From: Candidatus Zixiibacteriota bacterium
Lineage (GTDB): Bacteria; Zixibacteria; MSB-5A5; GN15; JAAZOE01
Assembly (NCBI GenBank): GCA_028700875.1
Contig: JAQVRW010000210.1
Span: 1 to 5,669, forward strand
Reading direction: 5' to 3'
Length of the DNA stretch: 5,669 nt
Below the pieces are notes generated by a model. That model did no database searches, was not told where the DNA came from, and saw nothing but the letters and a program-made list of their open reading frames with translations. Each line of letters starts with the position of its first letter. Positions within the stretch are counted from its first letter, which is position 1. Of the stretch, positions 1 through 5,669 are shown piece after piece. Both the position numbers and the translations under genes were made by a program.

Positions 1-1
1 G

Positions 2-3000
2 TACTCCGATACCACCCAGCAGTTGGCTTTGAAAGGATTGAGTTTCAGTTTAGAAAAGCCCCCCTTCCGCCTGGAGCAGTTGTCTCTCGATGCTTCCCGG
101 CGGGGCAACAAGATCACCCTGGGGAATCTGGTGATTCGGACCGCCCGGAATCAACTCGACGGCCAGGGAACCTATGTCGCTTCCGACAGCGCGGTATCGT
201 CGGGCCAACTGGCCAGCCGACCGTTCGATTTTATGGAATTGACGGCACTCGTGCCGACCTTCAATCTGTACGGCAATCCCCTCTTTGAAATCGAGACGCG
301 ACTGGAACGGGATTCCCTCGTGGCGATGCTGGGGATCATCGAACCGCCGCAGCGGATCGATCTCGGCTTCGATGTCGCCAACGTCAGCAAAGCCATGAAT
401 GTCGCCACTCATGATCTGGTGCGGTATTACCTGAATATCGGATTGACAAATTTTTCCCTGGCCCATTGGCTGGGCGACACCGCCATGGACTACCGGGCAA
501 ATGGAACCATCGCGCTGGCGGGCACGGGATTCACCGCCGAGGATGCGGATATTACGCTCAATGTCAACCTCACGGATATCGGCGTTATCGGTCGATCGGT
601 CGGTCGGATTACCGGCGACGCCCGCTATGCGACGGGGAATCTCGACGGCCGCCTCGATGCCTCCGGTGATTTCGGCGGCTTGAGCTCCGTTTTCAATGTG
701 CTGGATGTTCTCGATTCCCAGAATTATGATGTCAGCCTGACGGCATCGCATCTGAACCTGGCTCCGTTGCTTCAAATGGACAGTTTGACCTCGGATATCA
801 ATCTGAGCGCGCTGGTACAAGGCAGTGGCTTTGACATGCAGCGGTTGACCGGGAACGCCCGTCTCGATGTGACCTCGTCGACGATATCCGGTGTGAGAGT
901 AGACACCATCTTCGCCCGCGCCGATTTTACAGCCGAGTCCTATCGGTTGGATACGCTTCATGCCGCATCGCCCCTGGGAAGCCTGAGCCTGGCCGGACAG
1001 GGAATATACGACGGCAACCACTACCTGTCCTTTGCGGCGAGGTTCAAAACCCTTTCGCCCCTGAAGGAGATGCTGGCGGACGTCGATTCGCTTTCCGGAA
1101 GCGGCGCTTTCATCGGGACGGTGAACGGCACGCTTGATTCATTATCGATGGCCGGCGATCTGGAGTTTCAGTGGCTCTGGTACAACACGTTCGGCGTCGA
1201 GTCGATAACCGGCCGATTTGCGGCGCTGTCACAGGGGGACAGTCTGAGCGGCGACGCTCAGGTATCGGCCCGCCAACTGGGCCCCGAAGGTATGGGCGCG
1301 GATTCGGTTGTCGCCTCCTCGCATTTCACCGCCGCCGAGGCCGCGGTCGTCGTCGACGGATTCTACCGGCCGGGGATCGATGCCCATGTCGAAAGCATAA
1401 TCGCCTTCGACAGCATCATTATTGCGGCCTTCCCGAATATCACTTTGGATTTCCGACAGCAGCATTGGCGAGGCGGAAGTCCGGAGACACGGATTACAAT
1501 CGACGGCGATGGCTACCGGGTCGAAAATTTTGCCTTGACCTCTCCCCTCGCTGCCGGCGGATTAGAACAATCTGTTTCTTTGGCCGGGTTATTCTCGATG
1601 GTCGGAAGCGAAGATTTCACGCTGACGATCGACCGTCTCGATCTCGAACAACTGCTCTCGGCCTTCGACCTGCCGGATAAAATCGCCGGACGGTTGACCG
1701 CCGAAACGCATCTGGGCGGCACAGCCTCGGCGCCGATTCTCACCGGCCGGATGGCCATCGACAGCGGCCTGGTCAACCAGTTCCCCTATCACGCCATCCA
1801 TACCGGTTTCGACTATGAGACCGAGAAACTGGCCTGGAGTTCGTCTTTGCTGCCGTATCAGGCGGACAGCCTGGCGATCGCCGGTTTCGTGCCGCTCAAT
1901 CTTGCCTTCACCAACACGGGTGCTCTGATCTATCGCGACCGGCCATTCGAGGTCAACGTCACCACCTCCGGTTTGCCTCTCTCCGTAATCAAGGCTTCCG
2001 GCCAACCGTTCAAACAGGTGCAGGGGTTCATCACCGCCGACATGAGTATCGCCGGCACATTTGATGCGCCATCGGCGAGCGGGAGTTTCGGCCTGCGCGA
2101 CGGTTCGGTCTCGATGCCCCGCTACGGCATCGAGTATTCGGACATCCTGACCAGCCTCTCGATCCATGATGCCGTTCTGACTCTGGATACCTTGCAGGTG
2201 ATGCGGGATAAGGGGATGTTGACCGGTTCGGGATCGCTTCAGTTCGAAAAAGACCTGCTGGCCGGCGTGATCAAAACGACCCAATTCGATTTTCTGGCCA
2301 ATTCGTTCTATCTCATCCGCCATAAGGATTACCAGGTCGATATCTCCGGCGATGCTCATCTGACCGGCAACAGCCTGGAGCCGAAGTTCGCCGGCAACAT
2401 CACCGTCCTTCGTTCCAGTTTCTTCCTTCCGGCGCTCATGGAGGACGCCGCCACCGCCCAAGCCGCGGCCGACAAATCGATGCCGCTATTGGTCAAGGCG
2501 ACTCTCCCGCCGGACACCCTGGCCGACTCGACCAACGCCGCGCTGGCCATCAGGCGCGGCGAAATAGACACCCCCGAGGTCGATTGGTACAAGAATCTTC
2601 GCGGCCAGTTCAAGGTCACCATCCCGCGCAACACCTGGTTGCGCAGCTCGGACATGAACCTGGAAATCGGCGAGGGAGATATCGACCTGGTCAAGAACGG
2701 GCCCGATTTCGAAATCTTCGGACCGCTCAAGATCATGCGCGGCCAGTACAACCTGTACGGCAAACGTTTCACTATTCTTCAGGGGAGCCTTCTTTTCCAG
2801 GGCGGAGTGGAATACAATCCCGAAGTTTCCATGCAGGCGCAATACGTGTTCCGCACCGCCGATCGGGAGAAGAAGACGCTCAAGCTCGATGTCTCCGGCA
2901 AATCGTTCAGCCCCGTACTTCAGTTCACGCTGGATGATAATGTCATCGAAGAGAAGGACGCCATCGCATACGTCATGTATGGCCGCAGCATGGAGGAGTT

Positions 3001-3355
3001 GACCTCGGGGCAGCAATCCAACGCCGGGGCAGCGCAGGCCGATCTGGCCAAGGGCGCTGCCGCCAACATGTTGTCCAACCAGCTCTCCCAGACCCTCGGC
3101 AGCAAGCTGGGCCTCGATGTCGTCGATATCAGTTCACAGGGAAGTTTTGCCTCGGCTACGATGACCGTCGGCAAATACCTGACCAATAACCTGTTCATGA
3201 GTTATCAGCGGTCGGTCGGCCAGACGCAGGGACAGGAGGCGACGCCCGAGATCGTCACGCTGGAATATGAACTGAACAAACATCTGTTTTTGCAGCTTCT
3301 TCAAGGGGACGAGAAGACCAGCGGGGCCGATTTCATCTTCAAATACCAGCACTGA
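2..3355 (+). CDS. tamB: TamB-family translocation and assembly module protein, 5' end outside the window
   Basis: The reading frame is open to the left edge (first full codon at 2, reading YSDTTQQ), so the TTG at 23 is not a credible start and the true N-terminus, with the usual inner-membrane anchor, lies upstream. 1117 codons are visible and the gene ends at TGA 3353-3355. The body is a long run of alternating hydrophobic/polar beta strands with GxGxF-type turns and few Cys, as expected for the lipid-carrying beta-taco/AsmA-like groove of TamB. The C-terminal third (from about 2580) is the DUF490/TamB domain: FEIFGPLKIMRGQYNLYGK (about 2708-2764), then LLFQGG, VEYNPEVSM, DAIAYVMYGRSMEEL (about 2960-3004), an Ala-rich segment and the terminal LGLDVVDIS...VGKYLTNNLFMSYQRS...FIFKYQH. 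Known role of the family: spans the periplasm and works with TamA or BamA in outer-membrane protein assembly and/or anterograde phospholipid transport. A TamA partner is not visible here. The length matches family members (E. coli TamB is about 1260 residues). No frameshift is seen. Confidence 0.93.
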   Translation, partial: YSDTTQQLALKGLSFSLEKPPFRLEQLSLDASRRGNKITLGNLVIRTARNQLDGQGTYVASDSAVSSGQLASRPFDFMELTALVPTFNLYGNPLFEIETRLERDSLVAMLGIIEPPQRIDLGFDVANVSKAMNVATHDLVRYYLNIGLTNFSLAHWLGDTAMDYRANGTIALAGTGFTAEDADITLNVNLTDIGVIGRSVGRITGDARYATGNLDGRLDASGDFGGLSSVFNVLDVLDSQNYDVSLTASHLNLAPLLQMDSLTSDINLSALVQGSGFDMQRLTGNARLDVTSSTISGVRVDTIFARADFTAESYRLDTLHAASPLGSLSLAGQGIYDGNHYLSFAARFKTLSPLKEMLADVDSLSGSGAFIGTVNGTLDSLSMAGDLEFQWLWYNTFGVESITGRFAALSQGDSLSGDAQVSARQLGPEGMGADSVVASSHFTAAEAAVVVDGFYRPGIDAHVESIIAFDSIIIAAFPNITLDFRQQHWRGGSPETRITIDGDGYRVENFALTSPLAAGGLEQSVSLAGLFSMVGSEDFTLTIDRLDLEQLLSAFDLPDKIAGRLTAETHLGGTASAPILTGRMAIDSGLVNQFPYHAIHTGFDYETEKLAWSSSLLPYQADSLAIAGFVPLNLAFTNTGALIYRDRPFEVNVTTSGLPLSVIKASGQPFKQVQGFITADMSIAGTFDAPSASGSFGLRDGSVSMPRYGIEYSDILTSLSIHDAVLTLDTLQVMRDKGMLTGSGSLQFEKDLLAGVIKTTQFDFLANSFYLIRHKDYQVDISGDAHLTGNSLEPKFAGNITVLRSSFFLPALMEDAATAQAAADKSMPLLVKATLPPDTLADSTNAALAIRRGEIDTPEVDWYKNLRGQFKVTIPRNTWLRSSDMNLEIGEGDIDLVKNGPDFEIFGPLKIMRGQYNLYGKRFTILQGSLLFQGGVEYNPEVSMQAQYVFRTADREKKTLKLDVSGKSFSPVLQFTLDDNVIEEKDAIAYVMYGRSMEELTSGQQSNAGAAQADLAKGAAANMLSNQLSQTLGSKLGLDVVDISSQGSFASATMTVGKYLTNNLFMSYQRSVGQTQGQEATPEIVTLEYELNKHLFLQLLQGDEKTSGADFIFKYQH

Positions 3356-3369
3356 TCTGCCGCCGTTCC

Positions 3370-3519
3370 TCTCTACGGTCACATATCGCCGACGCGAAAC
3401 GACGCCGGGATCTGCCGGCCGAAGACTTATGCAATCTTTTGATCCAGGAGGTCGACCGTCATCGCGGCCGGGCGGAACAATTCGACGACATTACCTTGAT
3501 GATAATCCGGGAAATATAG
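3370..3519 (+). pseudogene. C-terminal relic of a SpoIIE/RsbU-type PP2C serine phosphatase
   Basis: In the frame of codons starting at 3370 the DNA reads SLRSHIADAKRRRDLPAEDL, then CNLLIQEVDRHRG, then RAEQFDDITLMIIREI and TAG at 3517-3519. This is the typical end of SpoIIE-domain PP2C phosphatases: a helix with an 'Lp-aEdLc--Ll-eVd' pattern, then 'QfDDITLlvir', where the Asp pair belongs to the metal-binding active site. The frame is open back to a stop at 3268-3270, but the part overlapping tamB does not resemble a phosphatase. There is no ATG before 3499 and no ribosome binding site, so about 50 codons of a domain normally of 190-250 residues remain. The intact family dephosphorylates anti-sigma-factor antagonists in partner-switching pathways, often as the output of PAS, GAF, HAMP or receiver modules. 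Homology seems to begin within about 15-20 bases of the tamB stop, which suggests that a deletion or rearrangement removed the 5' part. The family call is from motif recognition, not a search. Confidence 0.7.
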
Positions 3520-3543
3520 ACTTCTTTGGTTGCCTGAAGACAA

Positions 3544-4305
3544 TTACTCGATCCGATGATGCATCCAGACATTGGGTTCGAGATACATCCCGATATCATT
3601 GGCCAGATCGATCAATATCGGAACCAACGCCCCGGAAATAACATACTGGCCGCTCTCGGGAAACAACAACCCCGTCCAGCTCTCCCATTCGGCCACCGTG
3701 CCGGACATATACATCGACTCCGGGCAGACCTTTACGACTTCCGCTCCCAGACGGACATGCACCCGCATCCAGGGATCAAACGGCATCCCCTCCCTGGTTT
3801 TCCAATTCACATACCGTTCCATCGGGGTCAACGGATAAAGCGACTTGCGATTCGGACGCACCGGGGCATAGAGCGACGTGCATTTATGCGCCTTGCCGAT
3901 CGCAATCATGTGTTGCACCGTCTTGGTGCTGACCGCCTTGCCGCGCCAGTTCGGTGCGGAAATGATCTGCAGGGCAAACAGCGTCCGGCCGGATAACCGC
4001 CCCCCCGGTTTTCCCTCGCACACCTCCCTCAAAATCCAATCCAACCCGCCGTCGTCGAGCTGCCCCGGCACCACCCGACGTTCCATTGGGATGCAGTTTC
4101 CGACCGCCGCAATTTTACCGCTTCCCGGCTCCAGCAAGGCGAATTGATATTCGAGGTAATTCTCGTACAGCTGCCACCAGTATTCACCGACGATCTCGTC
4201 GTGATTCATGAATTCCGGCCAGGCGGCGGCGCAAATCTCCTTGACCGGAGCGATCAAATCCGGCCGGTCTTTAAGACTTGCCGGCGTGAAATCGGGTGTA
4301 ATCAT
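3544..4305 (-). CDS. GNAT-like N-acetyltransferase family protein, substrate unknown
   Basis: A complete 253-residue soluble protein with no signal peptide or membrane segment. It shows a GNAT layout. An N-terminal helical part (AAAWPEFMNHDE, residues 27-37) is followed by strands ending in KIAAVGNCIP (64-73). Next is the core strand LFALQIISAP (109-118), leading straight into NWRGKAVSTKTVQHM (119-133), the acetyl-CoA pyrophosphate loop (R/Q-x-x-G-x-G/A, here R121-G-K-A124) and its helix. LYAPVRPNRK (145-154) occupies the position of the next core strand and loop. The second half, DPWMRVHVRLGAEVVKV (177-193), GTVAEWESWTG (202-212) and the tail EPNVWMHH (243-250), resembles the GNAT part of proteins that in some bacteria are fused to a carbon-nitrogen hydrolase; no hydrolase follows here. 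ATG 4305 is the first possible canonical start, because an in-frame TGA lies at 4336-4338. No Shine-Dalgarno precedes it. It is convergent with tamB and divergent from the hydrolase gene. The fold call is fairly firm; the substrate cannot be read from the sequence. Confidence 0.85.
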   Translation of the reverse strand: MITPDFTPASLKDRPDLIAPVKEICAAAWPEFMNHDEIVGEYWWQLYENYLEYQFALLEPGSGKIAAVGNCIPMERRVVPGQLDDGGLDWILREVCEGKPGGRLSGRTLFALQIISAPNWRGKAVSTKTVQHMIAIGKAHKCTSLYAPVRPNRKSLYPLTPMERYVNWKTREGMPFDPWMRVHVRLGAEVVKVCPESMYMSGTVAEWESWTGLLFPESGQYVISGALVPILIDLANDIGMYLEPNVWMHHRIE

Positions 4306-4311
4306 ACCGGA

Positions 4312-4339
4312 AATATGCGGGTTCGGCCGGTCGTGTCAA
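4312..4339 (-). promoter_or_regulatory. Candidate sigma-70-like promoter giving a leaderless transcript of the GNAT gene
   Basis: On the minus strand a perfect -35 TTGACA (4339-4334) is followed after 16 bases by CATATT (4317-4312), which matches four of six positions of TATAAT. Six bases (TCCGGT) then separate the -10 from the ATG at 4305, so the standard distance puts the first transcribed base on or next to the A of the start codon. This agrees with the absence of a Shine-Dalgarno sequence. The -35 lies inside the 16-bp repeat at 4334-4349. The element is seen directly; its activity is inferred, and promoter consensus in this unknown lineage may differ. Confidence 0.45.
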
Positions 4340-4349
4340 TTCAAGAATT
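4334..4349 (-). repeat. 16-bp direct repeat, copy 1, containing palindrome AATTC-AA-GAATT
   Basis: The plus strand reads TGTCAATTCAAGAATT, identical to 4454-4469 and in the same orientation exactly 120 bases away. Its core AATTC-AA-GAATT (4338-4349) is an inverted repeat with 5-bp arms. Read on the minus strand it contains TTGAATTGACA, which supplies the -35 of the candidate GNAT promoter. It may be a regulator site, part of a dispersed repeat, or the scar of a small duplication. Confidence 0.75.
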
Positions 4350-4379
4350 GTCGTAATTAACCGGTGGTGGAACTATCTT

Positions 4380-4418
4380 AGGCGAGGGGTACCCCATCCC
4401 CTCCGGGGATGGGAGCCT
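4380..4418. repeat. Compound inverted repeat (perfect 9-bp stem plus GGGGTACCCC palindrome)
   Basis: CCCATCCCC (4393-4401) pairs with GGGGATGGG (4405-4413) across a 3-base loop. An overlapping alternative is the perfect 10-bp palindrome GGGGTACCCC at 4386-4395. AGGC (4380-4383) and GCCT (4415-4418) could close an outer stem. Neither strand has a T-run after the stem, so a Rho-independent terminator is not supported. The two mutually exclusive pairings are seen; a role is not known. Confidence 0.6.
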
Positions 4419-4453
4419 TACAAACAGCATCCATATTTCCCCAGCCTGTACCC

Positions 4454-4469
4454 TGTCAATTCAAGAATT
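4454..4469 (-). repeat. 16-bp direct repeat, copy 2, abutting the REP-like unit
   Basis: Identical to 4334-4349. On the minus strand it again presents TTGACA (4459-4454), followed after 17 bases by ATATGG (4436-4431), with TATGGA at an 18-base spacing. This is a weaker -10 than that of copy 1 (three of six matches). The plus-strand continuation, one T and then GTAG and a GC-rich hairpin, is not shared with copy 1. Only the 16 bases are duplicated exactly. Confidence 0.7.
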
Positions 4470-4470
4470 T

Positions 4471-4493
4471 GTAGGGGCCGGGTTTCCCGGCCC
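4471..4493 (+). repeat. REP-like element: GTAG followed by a perfect 8-bp GC hairpin
   Basis: GTAG (4471-4474) is followed directly by GGGCCGGG (4475-4482), loop TTT, and CCCGGCCC (4486-4493), a perfect 8-bp stem. A GTAG or GTGG tetranucleotide at the 5' foot of a GC-rich hairpin is the mark of REP sequences recognised by RAYT (TnpA-REP) Y1 transposases, as established in enterobacteria and pseudomonads. No transposase gene is present in the window, so this would be a passive copy. There is no T-run on either strand, so it is not a standard terminator. Whether it is repeated elsewhere in the genome cannot be seen from here. Confidence 0.55.
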
Positions 4494-4504
4494 GGATTCT
4501 GTTT

Positions 4505-4580
4505 GTGGGCGGTCCGCCCGTGGCGGATCCACATCTGCCCCACCGGAGACCGCTCCCGGCCGATGTGGACATCGGCCGGG
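4505..4580. repeat. Cluster of successive inverted repeats ending in a perfect 12-bp-arm palindrome
   Basis: Four further stems follow the REP-like unit almost without gaps: GGGCGG/CCGCCC (4507-4512 with 4514-4519), GTGG/CCAC (4520-4523 with 4529-4532, 5-base loop), GGAG/CTCC (4545-4548 with 4553-4556), and CCCGGCCGATGT (4555-4566) with its exact complement at 4569-4580 around a GG centre. GTGGG (4505-4509) and CCCAC (4539-4543) could alternatively enclose the first two. No start codon with a plausible frame, no coding likeness and no T-run are seen. It could be the rest of a composite REP element (BIME-like), a small structured RNA, or a binding site array. The palindromes themselves are certain, the class is not. 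Confidence 0.55.
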
Positions 4581-4741
4581 CACAGGATAAAGGAAACCGC
4601 GCCGCTCCACATTTAATTTGAAATGCAATGGCGAGCGGGCGTTCGTCCATCACCCGGCCGAAATGTCTGGCGAAATCGGACTAATCATCCTACATTGAGG
4701 CGTCAACTGAAGATGGCCATCGAGTGGATAGGAAACAACCC
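4581..4741. other. Upstream region of the hydrolase gene, no clear element
   Basis: This stretch completes the 436-base intergenic region. I see no gene, terminator or convincing promoter. The best -10-like hexamer is TACATT at 4691-4696, but its -35 position (TGGCGA, 4668-4673) matches only three of six. A perfect 10-bp palindrome GATGGCCATC lies at 4712-4721, just before the hydrolase start. In the hydrolase frame a TAA at 4682-4684 marks the upstream limit for a start. Confidence 0.5.
4730..4733 (+). promoter_or_regulatory. Ribosome binding site deciding the GTG start of the hydrolase gene
   Basis: AGGA lies eight bases before GTG 4742. Rival in-frame starts are weaker: GTG 4724 has no SD at a good distance, and ATG 4802 would remove the positively charged part of the signal peptide (LRRSIGTRL). 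Confidence 0.55.
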
Positions 4742-5669
4742 GTGGGCGTCGATTCCGTTACTCTGCTGAATACTCTCCGCCGATCGATCGGGACACGGCT
4801 GATGCCGGCCGTGATTGCGGTCCTATTGATCGCCGTCACCGGATGCGCGGCGGAACGGCCATCATTCCCCCCGCCGGTCATCCCCGCCTGTTTTGGCGTC
4901 AATATCCATTTCCAGGGATCGCCCCCGGACCTGGATCTGATCGAAGCGGCCGGGTTCGGGATCATCAGGATGGACATGAGTTGGAAGAAGGTCGAAACGG
5001 CCAGGGGGGTCTATGATTTCGTCGCCTCCGGATACGACAGCCTGACGTCGGCTTGCCTCGAACGAAATATCCGGATTCTTTACATCCTCGATTATGGTAA
5101 CCCGTTGTATGAACCGCAAAGGTCGGTGAGATCGGACACCGGACGGGCGGCGTTCGCTTCTTTTGCCGAAGCCGCCGTCAAGCGATACGCCGGGCGGGGA
5201 ATCATCTGGGAAATCTGGAACGAACCGAACGGCTCCGCCTTCTGGCAGCCGCAATCCAACGCCGAGGAATATTGCAAACTGGTGGAGACGACCGCTCCCC
5301 GCCTGCGACAGGCCGACAGCACCGCCTTGATCATCGCCCCGGCCGCCTCGGCGATCCCCATGAATTGGCTGGAGGGCTGCTTCAACCGCGGCTTGCTTTA
5401 CTGGATCGATGGTGTCTCGGTCCATCCCTACCGCAAGCAGGTTCCGGAAACGGTCATCGAAGATTACGCGGCCCTGCGGGATTTGATCAAGCGGTACGCT
5501 CCGGGCGGACGGGAGATTCCCATCATTTCCAGCGAATGGGGGTATTCGTTGATCAACTGGGACAACACCCCGCTCACCCCGATCGAACAGGCGCAATATC
5601 TGACTCGCACGTATCTGGTGAACCTGTATCAAAACATCCCCGTAAGCATCTGGTATGATTGGAAAGACG
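4742..5669 (+). CDS. Lipoprotein clan GH-A glycoside hydrolase, PslG-like, 3' end outside the window
   Basis: 309 full codons are visible, with no stop before the right edge. From GTG 4742 the N-terminus carries Arg residues (LRRSIGTRL), a hydrophobic stretch MPAVIAVLLIAVTG and a lipobox VTGC with C35 as the lipidated residue. Ala at +2 and +3 favours outer-membrane rather than inner-membrane retention. The rest is a (beta/alpha)8 hydrolase: FGVNIHF (first strand), IIRMDMSWKKVE with R76 and W81 then GVYDF, ILYILDYGNPLY, IIWEIWNEPNG with the acid/base E161 after N160, DGVSVHPY with H228 and Y230, PIISSEWGY with the nucleophile E265, and VSIWYDWKD (W304) in the eighth strand where the window ends. 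The NEP plus S-E-W arrangement is that of retaining clan GH-A enzymes. The 'ILDYGNPLY' and 'WYDWKD' segments remind me of PslG (GH39), which cuts the Psl exopolysaccharide of Pseudomonas. A GH5-like beta-glycanase is the alternative. A role in exopolysaccharide turnover at the cell surface is inferred. The gene is divergent from the GNAT gene. Confidence 0.85.
   Translation, partial: MGVDSVTLLNTLRRSIGTRLMPAVIAVLLIAVTGCAAERPSFPPPVIPACFGVNIHFQGSPPDLDLIEAAGFGIIRMDMSWKKVETARGVYDFVASGYDSLTSACLERNIRILYILDYGNPLYEPQRSVRSDTGRAAFASFAEAAVKRYAGRGIIWEIWNEPNGSAFWQPQSNAEEYCKLVETTAPRLRQADSTALIIAPAASAIPMNWLEGCFNRGLLYWIDGVSVHPYRKQVPETVIEDYAALRDLIKRYAPGGREIPIISSEWGYSLINWDNTPLTPIEQAQYLTRTYLVNLYQNIPVSIWYDWKD

Noticed and set aside
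23..25. TTG as start codon of tamB
   Set aside because: The frame is open to the window edge, there is no Shine-Dalgarno, and the inner-membrane anchor expected for TamB would be missing.
50..1021. Long minus-strand open frame (323 codons) inside tamB
   Set aside because: It is antisense to a well-supported tamB domain and has a Gly/Arg/Gln/Ile-rich composition with no domain pattern, as expected for a GC-biased shadow frame.
1589..2461. Minus-strand open frame of 290 codons inside tamB
   Set aside because: It overlaps the TamB body fully, starts without a ribosome binding site, and its composition is that of an antisense shadow.
3520..3543. Possible bidirectional terminator between the phosphatase relic and the GNAT gene
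   Set aside because: Only a 4-bp CTTC/GAAG pairing with a long loop is present and no clear T-run; too weak to call.
3429..3641. Plus-strand 70-codon frame starting ATG 3429
   Set aside because: It overlaps the phosphatase relic in another frame and runs into the GNAT gene antisense; no ribosome binding site or motif.
4418..4653. Two overlapping minus-strand open frames of about 65 codons across the hairpin cluster
   Set aside because: They run through perfect palindromes and have Arg/Gly/Pro-rich nonsense composition, so the DNA is better explained as non-coding repeats.
4713..4769. ATG-led 18-codon frame before and overlapping the hydrolase start, possible leader peptide
   Set aside because: Weak ribosome binding site, no attenuator-like structure or codon bias; most likely chance.
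4862..5632. Minus-strand open frame of 256 codons opposite the hydrolase gene
   Set aside because: The plus-strand frame carries lipobox, NEP and SEW motifs in the correct order; the minus frame has no recognisable motif.

Overview
This window looks like chromosomal DNA of a Gram-negative (two-membrane) bacterium with fairly high GC. It holds most of a TamB-family protein, which is only meaningful with an outer membrane, and a lipoprotein glycoside hydrolase of the kind found with exopolysaccharides. The gene style (TamB with a long acidic beta-repeat body, an unusual GNAT-like protein, hairpin-rich intergenic repeats starting GTAG) would suit an uncultured FCB-type lineage such as Zixibacteria. 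That placement is an impression only; nothing here fixes the taxon.

Layout. (1) Positions 2-3355, plus strand: a tamB gene that enters from the left edge and is complete at its C-terminus. (2) Positions about 3370-3519, plus strand: directly behind tamB lies an untitled reading frame without a start codon. It translates to the C-terminal end of a SpoIIE/RsbU-type PP2C serine phosphatase, including the DDIT metal-site motif and a proper stop, so it is a truncated relic. (3) Positions 3544-4305, minus strand: a complete 253-residue GNAT-like acetyltransferase, convergent with tamB. (4) Positions 4306-4741: a 436-base divergent intergenic region. It is full of structure: a 16-bp direct repeat in two copies exactly 120 bp apart, each carrying TTGACA on the minus strand; several perfect hairpins; and a REP-like GTAG-plus-hairpin unit. 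(5) Positions 4742-5669, plus strand: a lipoprotein clan GH-A glycoside hydrolase resembling PslG, running off the right edge in its last beta-strand region.

The genes do not form one obvious pathway. TamB serves outer-membrane assembly or lipid transport, the hydrolase probably sits on the outer membrane and trims polysaccharide, and the GNAT protein has no known substrate. The most notable items are the phosphatase relic, the probable leaderless promoter built from the 16-bp repeat in front of the GNAT gene, and the REP-like hairpin cluster.
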